DNA of 64,000 nt from Leptospira biflexa serovar Patoc strain 'Patoc 1 (Paris)' (lineage in GTDB: Bacteria > Spirochaetota > Leptospiria > Leptospirales > Leptospiraceae), in assembly GCF_000017685.1 (NCBI RefSeq), contig NC_010602.1:806001-870000 (forward strand), read 5' to 3'. The notes beneath the pieces are model-generated. The model saw only the letters and a program-made list of their open reading frames with translations, ran no database searches and was not told where the DNA came from. Every line of letters starts with the position of its first letter. Positions within the stretch are counted from its first letter, which is position 1. Both the position numbers and the translations under genes were made by a program. This document shows positions 17,477-26,425 of this stretch, in pieces.

Positions 17477-19801
17477 ATGGCGGATCAAGAAAAGAATAAA
17501 AACGAAGATCTAGAAAACATCGAACCAATACTCGATGAGGACTCGTTTTCATTAGATTTGGATGATTTCGATTTAGGTGATGATGATTTGGAAGTATCAC
17601 CTGGTATTGAAGCTCCAAACTTAGATGACATATCCGCTTTTGATGAGGAAGACGATTCCATTTCTGATATGGTTGCATCTTCAGGCGATTACGATGATAT
17701 ACTTGATATCGATTTAGATTCAGACTTAAACTTACTTGGGGAAGAAGACCCGATTTTACATGATGAAGACATTCATGCTGATTTTTCAGACTATGAAGAT
17801 GATTCCGAAACAGAAACTCCTACGACTCAACCTTCAAAATCTCAAAACAAACAATCCTCCACAATCGATGATGAAGACCTCGAACTAGAATTCGATGACG
17901 ATTTAATTGATCTCGATAAAGAAATTGAAGCTATACTCAATGGTGAAGATGGAATTTTAACTTCCAAAAAACAAACGACGACTCAAGAAGAGGAAGACGA
18001 AGGTCCAATCTCCTTATCTTTAGAAGAGTTAGAAAATATCACAGGCTCACTTCCTGAAGAAGAACATTCAGGTTTACCAGAAAGAGAATTGTCTTTTGAA
18101 GATGATTTAGAAGAAGAACATGCGTTAATTGACGAACATTCCGACTTGGATTTAGATTTGGATGATTCTGAAATTGATACAACGCTTGCGTTTGATGAAG
18201 AGGGGAAACCTCAATTTGATCTTACCGATTATGATAATGAAGAAACATTCGTTCCTCAAGATGATTTAGGTCCTGGTGGCGAAGAAGAAACTAGTTTTAA
18301 AACATTAGTTGATCCTGAGGAAGAAGAATTATTTGGCCACAACAAGGAAGATGAAAATCTTACGCTTTCCGATGAAGAATTGGGAAGTATTCTTGGTGCA
18401 GGTGGTGAAGCAAGTTTAGAAGAAACTCTTGCATCAGAAGAAGAATTTTTTACAACGGATGATCATTCAGATCTTCCAAGTTTTACAGATGAAGATAGTG
18501 AGTTTGACTTGTTAGGTGGTGAATTCGAGCCTATCGATGAAAAATCAGATGATTCTGATGGAGAAGAAGAGGAAGAAGGTCCACTCACACTTTCTCTAGA
18601 AGAGTTAGAGAACATTTCTGGTGGTTCCATTCCAGAAGAAATGGACGAACCAACATCTGACCTTCTCAGTGAAGAAATTGAAGATGAATCCATTACTTTA
18701 AGTGCAGATGAACTCGGAAGTATCATTGCAAATGATCCGATCGAAGATGATGAAACAGATGAAGACCATCATGAACTAGATACTGATTTAGGTGAAGATT
18801 TTGGATTTGAGTTCGGTGAACCTGAATCAGATGCAGATGAGCCATCCATTGAAGGGCTTGAAGGCGAAATGGAAGGTTTTGAATCTTCTGCAGAGGAAGA
18901 GGATGAAGGTCCGATTGCTCTTTCGCTAGAAGAACTTGATTCGATCGCTGCTGATGCGGAAGAAGTTTCTGAAGAAGAATTAGTTGATAGCCTCGACCGT
19001 GCTCCTCTTCCTTATGAAGAGGACCTAACACCAAAATCTGATCTTCTGGCAGAAGAGGAAGAAGATGAATCCATTGCCTTGTCAATGGAAGAATTAGAAA
19101 ACATTACTGCCACTGAAGAAGAGGAAGGCGAAATTACTGAACCTTCCCTTCCAAATTCTTTAGAAGAAGAAATGGAAGACGATGTAACTCTATCTCCTGA
19201 AAGTTTGGATGCAATCCTTGGAGAAGAACTTCCTGGCGAAGGATTAGAAGACATCGCCAATTTACCTGAAGAAGAAGAATTCAATCTTTCGGAACAGATC
19301 GAAGAAGAGCCGATAAGTGATTTTGATTTAGATTCCATGAATGATGAAGCTAATTCTGAATTCAATATGGAACCGATGGATGACATCGATTTAGTAGAAC
19401 ATGAAGGTGAGTCTGACTTTGGAGATTTGAGTTCAGATTCTTCTGTCGATGATAGTTTTGACTTAACACATGATCTAACGACTGAGGTGAGAACTCCCAC
19501 ACTTGCTTCTGATGATTCTGAAGAGTTTGAAGTGGATCTCGATGAATATGCGATGGAAGGAAAACTTTCGCCTCTGGAAGAACTACGAAAATCAGATGTA
19601 TCTGCACCAGAAGCAAATAAAGAATCTTCAGATGCATTTACGGAAGCAGGTGGTGACCAATTATCTGTCGGTGATCGCAAAAAAGTCCTCGGTTATTTAG
19701 ATAATTTACTTGGAAATCTACCAGACGAGGTCATCCGAGAGTTCTCGAAATCACAATACTTCGAGTTATACAAAAAAATGATGAAAGAATTGGAGATATA
19801 A
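17477..19801 (+). CDS. Large acidic protein with seven LSxEELxxI repeats
   Basis: I recognise no family over the 774 residues. Nearly all of it is Asp/Glu/Ser-rich, low in hydrophobics and probably disordered. Seven copies of an 11-residue motif, [ILV][STA]LSxExLxxI, stand out at 178-188, 295-305, 370-380, 406-416, 480-490, 533-543 and 570-580, usually followed by further acidic residues. The last 45 residues (VGDRKKVLGYLDNLLGNLPDEVI...) form a compact, non-acidic helical domain. The motif resembles the LSQxEIDxL motif at the N-terminus of FliM and FliN, which in FliM binds CheY-P. A scaffold role is an inference. The next gene begins one base after the stop. There is no signal peptide, so it should be cytoplasmic. 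Confidence 0.8.
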   Translation: MADQEKNKNEDLENIEPILDEDSFSLDLDDFDLGDDDLEVSPGIEAPNLDDISAFDEEDDSISDMVASSGDYDDILDIDLDSDLNLLGEEDPILHDEDIHADFSDYEDDSETETPTTQPSKSQNKQSSTIDDEDLELEFDDDLIDLDKEIEAILNGEDGILTSKKQTTTQEEEDEGPISLSLEELENITGSLPEEEHSGLPERELSFEDDLEEEHALIDEHSDLDLDLDDSEIDTTLAFDEEGKPQFDLTDYDNEETFVPQDDLGPGGEEETSFKTLVDPEEEELFGHNKEDENLTLSDEELGSILGAGGEASLEETLASEEEFFTTDDHSDLPSFTDEDSEFDLLGGEFEPIDEKSDDSDGEEEEEGPLTLSLEELENISGGSIPEEMDEPTSDLLSEEIEDESITLSADELGSIIANDPIEDDETDEDHHELDTDLGEDFGFEFGEPESDADEPSIEGLEGEMEGFESSAEEEDEGPIALSLEELDSIAADAEEVSEEELVDSLDRAPLPYEEDLTPKSDLLAEEEEDESIALSMEELENITATEEEEGEITEPSLPNSLEEEMEDDVTLSPESLDAILGEELPGEGLEDIANLPEEEEFNLSEQIEEEPISDFDLDSMNDEANSEFNMEPMDDIDLVEHEGESDFGDLSSDSSVDDSFDLTHDLTTEVRTPTLASDDSEEFEVDLDEYAMEGKLSPLEELRKSDVSAPEANKESSDAFTEAGGDQLSVGDRKKVLGYLDNLLGNLPDEVIREFSKSQYFELYKKMMKELEI

Positions 19802-19802
19802 A

Positions 19803-21902
19803 GTGGGACTCCTAGACCGGGCCGAAGAAATTAATAAAACTTCGGAAGCTAAAGTATCCTCATCTCCCACTCCCAAAAAAGAATCCCCTTCGTTACTCAA
19901 AAAAGCTGAACATTTTCGAGAAGAAGAACTACCTAATCATCAAAGTTTGGCGGAGCCAGTAACTGTTTCAGATTCAGACTCTGATTGGTTAGAAGATGCG
20001 ATTTCTGATACACTGGCTACCGAAATTGGAGACTTACCAAATCCAGACGGAGAAGAAGAATTTGATTTAAGTGATATCCCAGAATTAACAGATTCCGACT
20101 TCGGAGATTTGAGTGAAAGCCATGATGATTGGAAAGAAAATCCTGTATCCAATTTAGAAGACGATTTGGATTCCATTCATGATGAAACAAATCCATATGA
20201 ACCAGTTGAACCTGATTTAGGTGATGACCTTGTCGAACGTGATTACCATGATGATTTATTAGAAGCGGATGCACCTCTTCCTGAAGTCAATTTATTTGAT
20301 GAATGGGAAAACGAAGCCAAAAAAGAAGCCGCCAAGCAACCGTTACGTCAATCAAAAGAAGACCCAGCTCCGATTGGCGAAGAAGTATTATTTGATGATG
20401 AGTCCGATTTTGGAACTGCACCGATGTCTTACCATCTAGCGTCCAAAAAACGGATCGAAAATTACCAAGCCATATTTGAAATCACAAAGGAGATTGCTTC
20501 TTCCAAAGAGTTCTCAGATTTTTTTGATAATCTAGTTTATAGTTTAATCGGGCAAGTTGGTTGCCAATCTGTTGTTATTTTAACATCTACCAATCCAAAG
20601 AATTTGAAATGGGAAGCAATCGCCGCGCAAGGGATCCAATCAAAAGACTCTTGGTATCTGACACCAGGTGACGAAATTTATGCACGGATTTCTGATTCCG
20701 AAACAGTAATTTACGCAGGTGAGTTTAAGTCTTCACGTTTACCAAACAGAGAATTGAATTTGTTGAAAGAAATGGAATCTGAGATTCTTGTCCCCATTCG
20801 ACATGGTGACAAATGTTTCGGAGTATTATCACTCGGAAAACTCATCAATGGTGAAGAATACATTACAGATGATTTAGAATTTGCTAAAATTGTTGGTGAT
20901 ATTGCCGGTTCTGTTTTTGAAAGAGTTTCGGAATTTGAAGCCATCAATGATGAATTGGTGCATGCCAAAGAAGTCATTGAAATCAATGAATCTGTTCTAC
21001 AATTTGCACGTGACTTTTCCAAAGTTCGTAAGATGGATGAAGCTTATGACTTTTTAATTGATAACATCAAAAACAAATTAGGTGTAAAACAGTTTTCCTT
21101 TTTAGTCCTAGATTCAGAAACCAGATCCGATTATATTGTGTTTGGATCAAATTTCATATTACCAGAACGAACAAAAGACTTCCGACTCAGTAAAGATTCG
21201 GATATCATTGGGATGGTTTCCAATGTTTCAGGAGTGTATAAGTTAGAGAATTTCAGAGAGGACTCTGAATTAAAATCTATTTTCACAAATGACGAATTGG
21301 GTATTATGAGCGAATTTACGATACTCCCAATTATCAACTTAAACTGGTTAGTTGGTATGGTCATCATCCACTCGACAGGTTCTGCTTGGACAGATACAAC
21401 TCGAGATGTGGCAGTGTCGTTATTGGAAACATCAGCTCCAGTGTTTGCCAATTTACTAATCCTCCAGGAAAAAGAAGCACTTTTTAGAAACCCATTCAAT
21501 CCACTGGAATCAAGGATTTTATTGGAAATTGAGAAGGCATCAACTCTCAAAGCATCATTTACTGTTTCCTTATTCAAAATCCAAAATGTTTCCAGAATGA
21601 TCCATCTAGTTGGCACAGGTACATTTGCTCGTTATGCAGATACATTAAGAAAAACAATGATGGATCACATCAGCGAATTGGATTTTTTTACACGGGTTGG
21701 ACAGGGCAAATTTGTTTTAGTTTTACATGGGAAAGACAAAGAAGAAACAGATGTTGTGATCAAAAAAATCAAATCATCTTTTGCGAAAAAAGAAGAAGCC
21801 ATCATTGGGAATTTCCGGGCAAGTTACCGTGTATTAACTTTGGCATATCCACATGATACAAAGGACAAAAATCAATTTTTGGAAATGGTTGAAGAAGCCT
21901 AA
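19803..21902 (+). CDS. GAF-GAF protein with degenerate GGDEF domain
   Basis: The 699-residue protein has an acidic, probably disordered N-terminus (1-210) carrying two similar motifs, GLLDRAEEI (2-10) and SLLKKAEHF (30-38). Two GAF-like sensor domains follow (about 225-375 and 395-550), then a GGDEF-like fold (about 565-699). The signature GG[DE]EF is replaced by GQGKF (633-637), so diguanylate cyclase activity is not expected. No membrane segment is seen. The GTG start is one base after the stop of the acidic scaffold gene, indicating tight co-expression. It is likely a cytoplasmic signal-sensing partner; the ligand is unknown. Confidence 0.75.
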   Translation: MGLLDRAEEINKTSEAKVSSSPTPKKESPSLLKKAEHFREEELPNHQSLAEPVTVSDSDSDWLEDAISDTLATEIGDLPNPDGEEEFDLSDIPELTDSDFGDLSESHDDWKENPVSNLEDDLDSIHDETNPYEPVEPDLGDDLVERDYHDDLLEADAPLPEVNLFDEWENEAKKEAAKQPLRQSKEDPAPIGEEVLFDDESDFGTAPMSYHLASKKRIENYQAIFEITKEIASSKEFSDFFDNLVYSLIGQVGCQSVVILTSTNPKNLKWEAIAAQGIQSKDSWYLTPGDEIYARISDSETVIYAGEFKSSRLPNRELNLLKEMESEILVPIRHGDKCFGVLSLGKLINGEEYITDDLEFAKIVGDIAGSVFERVSEFEAINDELVHAKEVIEINESVLQFARDFSKVRKMDEAYDFLIDNIKNKLGVKQFSFLVLDSETRSDYIVFGSNFILPERTKDFRLSKDSDIIGMVSNVSGVYKLENFREDSELKSIFTNDELGIMSEFTILPIINLNWLVGMVIIHSTGSAWTDTTRDVAVSLLETSAPVFANLLILQEKEALFRNPFNPLESRILLEIEKASTLKASFTVSLFKIQNVSRMIHLVGTGTFARYADTLRKTMMDHISELDFFTRVGQGKFVLVLHGKDKEETDVVIKKIKSSFAKKEEAIIGNFRASYRVLTLAYPHDTKDKNQFLEMVEEA

Positions 21903-21911
21903 TCAATTCTT

Positions 21912-23309
21912 GTGTTATTCAACTCCCTGACGTTTCTTTTACATTTTTTTGTATTCTACTTAATTTATTATTACTCATCATTTCGGATTCGAAAACTACT
22001 ACTGCTCATTTTTGGGATCTATTTTTATTCACAATGGGGAATTGGTGGCACAATTTTACTTTTTGCCTCTATTCTTTTTAATTATACGATTGGAATTTTA
22101 ATCGATCGAAGTTCGTTAGCAAGAAAAAAACACCTATTTGTTTTTGGTATTGTATCGAATGTTTTGTATCTTGCTGTATTTAAATATTTTTTGTTTGTAT
22201 GGGGAGTTCTTTCTGATATTAGAATCGAATTTGGAGAAACTCCAATCCAATGGAAACCCAATATATTACTTCCGATTGGAATCTCCTTTTATACATTTCA
22301 TAACATTAGTTATTTGATTGAAGTGTATGACAAAAGGATAATGGTATGTAAAAATATTTTTACCTTTATCCTTTATGATTTATTTTTTCCATTACTTTTG
22401 CTTGGACCCATTGAACGACCAGGTAATTTGATTCCACAAATAGAAGCCGAACGTAAGATTTCAAAGGGAATGATTTGGAATGGATTGTCTCTTTTTTGTT
22501 TTGGTGTGTTCATCAAATCGAGTATTGCGGATCCCTTGTCTCGTTATGTGGAAATCCACGTCTCTTCCTTTACCAGTTTAGAACCGGGAATTTTATGGAT
22601 CATTGCCCCTACGATTGCCTTTCAAGTTTATGCTGATTTTTTTGGTTATTCCCTTTGTGCAATGGGACTTGCCGAAATGTTGGGATTCGAACTGATGAAT
22701 AATTTCAAAAGGCCATTTTTTTCCTCCAACCCTTCGGAGTTTTGGTCAAAATGGCATATCTCACTTTCGACTTGGTTACGTGATTATGTGTACATTAAGT
22801 TAGGTGGGAATCGACATGGTTTTTTTCGTGAAAACATAAACTTGATGTTAGTTTGGTTTTTGACCGGAATTTGGCATGGAGCAGGTTATGGTTTTATCAT
22901 TTGGGGTTTTTATTTAGGTGTTTGCCTGATTCTCTATCGAGTTTTAAAACATATTGGACTAACCAAATTCCAAAACAAAATTTTCACTGGATTGGGGATT
23001 GTATTTACGTTTTATACTTTTTCTCTTGGATTATTATTATTTAGGATTACTGCCCCTTCCGAGAGTTTACTTATATTGAAGAATTTAAAATCGATACCAA
23101 CATTACAACAAATCCCTTTTTCACTTTTTTTTATCATATTCCCATTGTTAGTTTTTGACCTTTGGCAAGAATGGAAACAGACAGAAAGGCCAACATTTTT
23201 TATTTCAACAAAACCTTATTTCGTTTCTGCCATTTTGGTGTTCTGTTTTTTTTGGTTTTCCATTGTATCACCTTTTGGAAAAGAAGACTTTTTTTATTTT
23301 CAATTTTAA
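21912..23309 (+). CDS. MBOAT-family O-acyltransferase (AlgI/DltB-like)
   Basis: The 465-residue protein has about ten membrane helices. The family signature WFLTGIWHGAGY holds the catalytic His, and FWSKWHISLSTWLRDYVY is the conserved AlgI motif. Such proteins pass acyl groups across the inner membrane to extracellular polymers or lipids, usually with an SGNH partner, here the next gene 23 bases on. The GTG start lacks a strong SD. The acceptor glycan or lipid cannot be told from sequence. Confidence 0.9.
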   Translation: MLFNSLTFLLHFFVFYLIYYYSSFRIRKLLLLIFGIYFYSQWGIGGTILLFASILFNYTIGILIDRSSLARKKHLFVFGIVSNVLYLAVFKYFLFVWGVLSDIRIEFGETPIQWKPNILLPIGISFYTFHNISYLIEVYDKRIMVCKNIFTFILYDLFFPLLLLGPIERPGNLIPQIEAERKISKGMIWNGLSLFCFGVFIKSSIADPLSRYVEIHVSSFTSLEPGILWIIAPTIAFQVYADFFGYSLCAMGLAEMLGFELMNNFKRPFFSSNPSEFWSKWHISLSTWLRDYVYIKLGGNRHGFFRENINLMLVWFLTGIWHGAGYGFIIWGFYLGVCLILYRVLKHIGLTKFQNKIFTGLGIVFTFYTFSLGLLLFRITAPSESLLILKNLKSIPTLQQIPFSLFFIIFPLLVFDLWQEWKQTERPTFFISTKPYFVSAILVFCFFWFSIVSPFGKEDFFYFQF

Positions 23310-23332
23310 AACTAAGTATGTAATCAAATTGT

Positions 23333-24376
23333 ATGAAAATCCGTTTTCTGTTTATCATTTTTTTGACGATATCGATTGTGATGCATTCCACGTATGGTTT
23401 TTTCATTTCGTTTTGCGAAACAACTTCTATTTATTGGTTTTTTGCGAATGATCGAAAATGGAATCCCAAAACAAAAATTTTAGTGTTAGGTGATAGCCAG
23501 ATTGTGAGTGGTATTTTGCCAGAAACAGTTGCAAAAATTGAAAATGTAGAATTGGATGAAGTATTGTACCTTCCAAGGCCAAGCCAACAACCAGAAGGAA
23601 TTTTATCTGATACATACGAGTCCATACAGAAGCTTCCTAATCTAAAGAAAATTTATGTAAATTTATCTCCTCTCAATACCAGTAAAAACTCAATTACAGA
23701 TGCTCACAAACAATTGTTTTTTTCCTTTGGTAATTTTAAATTATATCATCTCACCGATCCACTTTTACGGAAGGCTTATTTTGGCAATATAGCAGATGTA
23801 AGTTGGAAGTTTGTGATTCAAATTTTTCCATATTTTGGGCTCAGTTCCAATTTAAACCGTATTTTTTACGATCCCATTGTCCAATCGGATCTAACGAGAA
23901 GGAGATTGGAATCTGAATCCATACAAAAAAGTATGGATTCAGAAAGTGGTGCTTGGATTTGGAAATCGATTGGTGATTCTCCGAGCTTACAAGAATTGGA
24001 TGAATTTCAAAATTTGAATACATCCATTCTTTCAGGAAAACGTAACCTATCCATCCAGTTATGGAATCAATGTTTTCAAATTTGGAAGGAACACAGATTG
24101 GATGTTGTTGTGCTTAGGATTCCATTTTCACCGAAGATGGAATTGGATATGAGAGATAAAAAAGCGAATTTGGTTTCTGATGGATACCTAGAGAAGATCC
24201 AGAGTGAGAATGTTCAAAATCGAATATTTGTTTATGATTTTAAACATGAGTTTTTGAAGGAATATTCTTACTTTGCTGATTTGACGCATCTCAACCAAAA
24301 AGGAAGAGATGCTTTTGCGAAGTTATTAAAAGTAAACTTACTTAATCACACCAACTCTTCTGCCAAGAGCATGTAA
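23333..24376 (+). CDS. DUF1574-like SGNH protein, partner of the MBOAT acyltransferase
   Basis: The 347-residue protein has one N-terminal hydrophobic helix (about 5-28) and a periplasmic domain. It shows LGDSQIVSG (GDS nucleophile block, Ser55) and a C-terminal DLTHLNQKG, which gives the Asp-x-x-His of an SGNH fold. The arrangement is like AlgJ/AlgX beside AlgI, and DUF1574 is typical of Leptospira. It probably takes acyl groups from the MBOAT protein and acylates an envelope glycan. Its last 39 bases overlap a gene on the other strand. Confidence 0.78.
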   Translation: MKIRFLFIIFLTISIVMHSTYGFFISFCETTSIYWFFANDRKWNPKTKILVLGDSQIVSGILPETVAKIENVELDEVLYLPRPSQQPEGILSDTYESIQKLPNLKKIYVNLSPLNTSKNSITDAHKQLFFSFGNFKLYHLTDPLLRKAYFGNIADVSWKFVIQIFPYFGLSSNLNRIFYDPIVQSDLTRRRLESESIQKSMDSESGAWIWKSIGDSPSLQELDEFQNLNTSILSGKRNLSIQLWNQCFQIWKEHRLDVVVLRIPFSPKMELDMRDKKANLVSDGYLEKIQSENVQNRIFVYDFKHEFLKEYSYFADLTHLNQKGRDAFAKLLKVNLLNHTNSSAKSM

Positions 24377-24523
24377 GTTGATCCCCCAACCAATTCCAAA
24401 AAATTGTTTGGGAGTGAGTATTTCTTCTGTACTTGGATCCCAAATATCTTTAACGAACGCTTCCGCAGAAATTTCAGTTCCGTACGGTATTCCCCAGAAA
24501 TTTTTATCTTCTTTGTATGACAT
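24338..24523 (-). CDS. Small hypothetical protein downstream of carA
   Basis: The 61-residue soluble protein begins MSYKEDKNFWGIPYG and has a Gly/aromatic-rich end, FFGIGWGINLHALG. I know no family. A strong GAAGGGGG lies 5 bases before the ATG and the gene follows carA by only 25 bases, which argues that it is translated. Its 3' end overlaps the SGNH gene on the opposite strand by 39 bases. Confidence 0.6.
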   Translation of the reverse strand: MSYKEDKNFWGIPYGTEISAEAFVKDIWDPSTEEILTPKQFFGIGWGINLHALGRRVGVIK

Positions 24524-24548
24524 ATAACCCCCTTCGGTTTACCAAAGT

Positions 24549-25634
24549 TTATCCTTTTGAGGTTTCTACCATAGTATAAAATTCTTGGAAATGATAGGCT
24601 GAGTCATGAGGACCCGGACAAGCTTCCGGGTGGTATTGGACTGCCATCACAGGTAATCCTTTTGTTTTGAGTCCAGCTACCGTATTGTCAAAAAGATTGA
24701 GACGTGTGATTGGCATATCTTCCGAAGACTCGCCGAGAACATGAAAACCGTGGTTTTGAGAAGTGATTTCAATTTTACCAGTTTCTTCATTTCTTACTGG
24801 ATGATTCCCACCTCGATGACCAAACTTAAGCTTGGCGGTCTTTTTTCCGAGCGCAAGTCCTATGATTTGGTGACCTAAACAAATTCCAAAGAGTGGCTTT
24901 TTTGCATCCATGATGGTTTTGGCTGATTGGATTGCATAATCGAGTGGAGCTGGGTCACCTGGACCATTGGATAAAAAGAAAGCATCAAATCCTTCTTTGA
25001 GTAAGTCTTCTGCTTTTGTTTTAGCCGGGAAAACATGAACATTAAAACCAGCGGAATCAAGTAAACGTAAGATATTTCTTTTGATACCAAAATCATAAAC
25101 GGCAAGTTTAAATTTACTCGGAGAGTGTGCGCCGAAGACATATGGCTTTTCGCAAGTCACAATTTGGGCTAAGTCTTGGCCTTCCATTGAAGGTGCATTC
25201 TTTACAGTTTCTAAAAATGAATCCTCGTAAGTTTCACTGATAAAGATCCCACAATTCATGGCACCAGAGTTCCGAATGATGCGTGTTAGTTTGCGTGTGT
25301 CGATCCCTTCGATGGCAGGCACACCAAAACGAATTAGAAATTCACTGAGTGTTTCTTTCGATTGGAAATTGGAAGGTCGTTTGACATATTCTTTCACGAT
25401 GAGGCCAGATGCCTGAATACGATCAGATTCCATATCGTCGGGGTTGATTCCGTAGTTCCCAATCATTGGGTAGGTGAGTGTGACAAGTTGACCTTTATAG
25501 GAGGGATCCGTTAGTATTTCCTGATACCCTGCCATGGAGGTATTAAAAACTACCTCTCCGATCGAATTCTTATTTGCACCGAAGGATCGGCCCTTCATGA
25601 CCGTTCCGTTTGCTAAAACCAAAAAAGCCTGCAT
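24549..25634 (-). CDS. carA: Carbamoyl-phosphate synthase small (glutaminase) subunit
   Basis: It hydrolyses glutamine and feeds ammonia to CarB for arginine and pyrimidine synthesis. The N-terminal domain starts [14 protein letters not shown] with [16 protein letters not shown]. The class I amidotransferase triad is visible in FGICLGHQ (Cys) and [12 protein letters not shown] (His and Glu). The frame is open to 25673, but family alignment favours the ATG at 25634 (361 residues), with GGA just upstream. carB is not nearby. Confidence 0.94.
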   Translation of the reverse strand: MQAFLVLANGTVMKGRSFGANKNSIGEVVFNTSMAGYQEILTDPSYKGQLVTLTYPMIGNYGINPDDMESDRIQASGLIVKEYVKRPSNFQSKETLSEFLIRFGVPAIEGIDTRKLTRIIRNSGAMNCGIFISETYEDSFLETVKNAPSMEGQDLAQIVTCEKPYVFGAHSPSKFKLAVYDFGIKRNILRLLDSAGFNVHVFPAKTKAEDLLKEGFDAFFLSNGPGDPAPLDYAIQSAKTIMDAKKPLFGICLGHQIIGLALGKKTAKLKFGHRGGNHPVRNEETGKIEITSQNHGFHVLGESSEDMPITRLNLFDNTVAGLKTKGLPVMAVQYHPEACPGPHDSAYHFQEFYTMVETSKG

Positions 25635-25680
25635 CAAATCCATTCCAAGGAATTGGGCCAGGCTTGCGAACAAAAATTCA

Positions 25681-26250
25681 TCAATCTTTTACATAATAAC
25701 GTTTGATCCGGTCATAACGGTATTCCCCGTCAATTGTGACTGTTTTCATTTGGGAAAGGGCTTCTGCCATTTCTTTTGCATCCATTGGGTCAATGGTGAT
25801 GTAAAACCGTCTCCCACGCACTAAATATACGATTTGGCCAGTCGATGGATCTGCTTCCACCACTTGGCCTTGGATGGTTTTTGTCTGCGCTTGCCGGGCT
25901 TGTGAGGTCACTTGGTATTTTTGGAATACATGGGGTTTGCCCACACAAAGCCACTGGTCCGAAGTGGGGGAACTTTGGGCTGCTTTTCCTTCCACATAAA
26001 GATTGCCTTTCGTTTTGTTTCCAAAACTAAGGCTCATGGTTTCGGGATCACATAGGATGGTTCGTTCCCGTAAATTGGTTGCATCCAAAAAACGAAAGTG
26101 GGAGTTTTCACCGACTGACTCCCAACTGATCAATTCGCCTGAAAAACGAATCACCTTTCTCTCTTTGGCACTCCCACTGGTAGAAAAAAGAACAAAAAGC
26201 CAAAGGAATCTGCAAATAAGGAAAAGTTGTTTGGACCGGGTTAGACTCAT
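25681..26250 (-). CDS. Exported protein of unknown function
   Basis: From the ATG at 26250 (GTGGA 8 bases upstream) the 189-residue protein begins with a basic n-region and hydrophobic core ending STSGSAKE, a signal peptide. The mature part is beta-rich with two similar-looking segments ([12 protein letters not shown] and [15 protein letters not shown]), like small OB-type or lipocalin-like folds, but I recognise no family. Two cysteines (in ILCDPE and WLCVGK) could form a disulfide. It lies 46 bases before carA and is divergent from ompL1. Confidence 0.65.
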   Translation of the reverse strand: MSLTRSKQLFLICRFLWLFVLFSTSGSAKERKVIRFSGELISWESVGENSHFRFLDATNLRERTILCDPETMSLSFGNKTKGNLYVEGKAAQSSPTSDQWLCVGKPHVFQKYQVTSQARQAQTKTIQGQVVEADPSTGQIVYLVRGRRFYITIDPMDAKEMAEALSQMKTVTIDGEYRYDRIKRYYVKD

Positions 26251-26299
26251 TCGAAATTCCACATTTAACACAATTTTCGTGAAGATTTAACAATTTTAT

Positions 26300-26328
26300 T
26301 TGACAAATCTTATGAGAAGCACTAGTTT
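26300..26328 (+). promoter_or_regulatory. Likely sigma-70 promoter of ompL1
   Basis: TTGACA (26300-26305), a 17-base spacer and TAGTTT (26323-26328). This predicts a leader of about 90 bases before the ompL1 ATG. Confidence 0.55.
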
Positions 26329-26425
26329 CATTGCAATTGTCGGTATGAACGGCTGCTCACTGGCATTCGTTTGTTCGCAGGAATGAAAAAAATTCAGGAA
26401 ACACTCACTAAGGAGTAATCATCAA

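Noticed and set aside
18463..19680. Long Ser-rich open frames on the minus strand across the acidic repeat gene
   Set aside because: They are antisense shadows of the GAA/GAT-rich acidic coding sequence; composition is simply the complement of Asp/Glu codons and there are no domains or SDs.
26345..26386. 13-codon frame in the ompL1 leader
   Set aside because: No SD, only about ten bases from the predicted transcript start, and no meaningful codon bias or alternative pairing that I could find.
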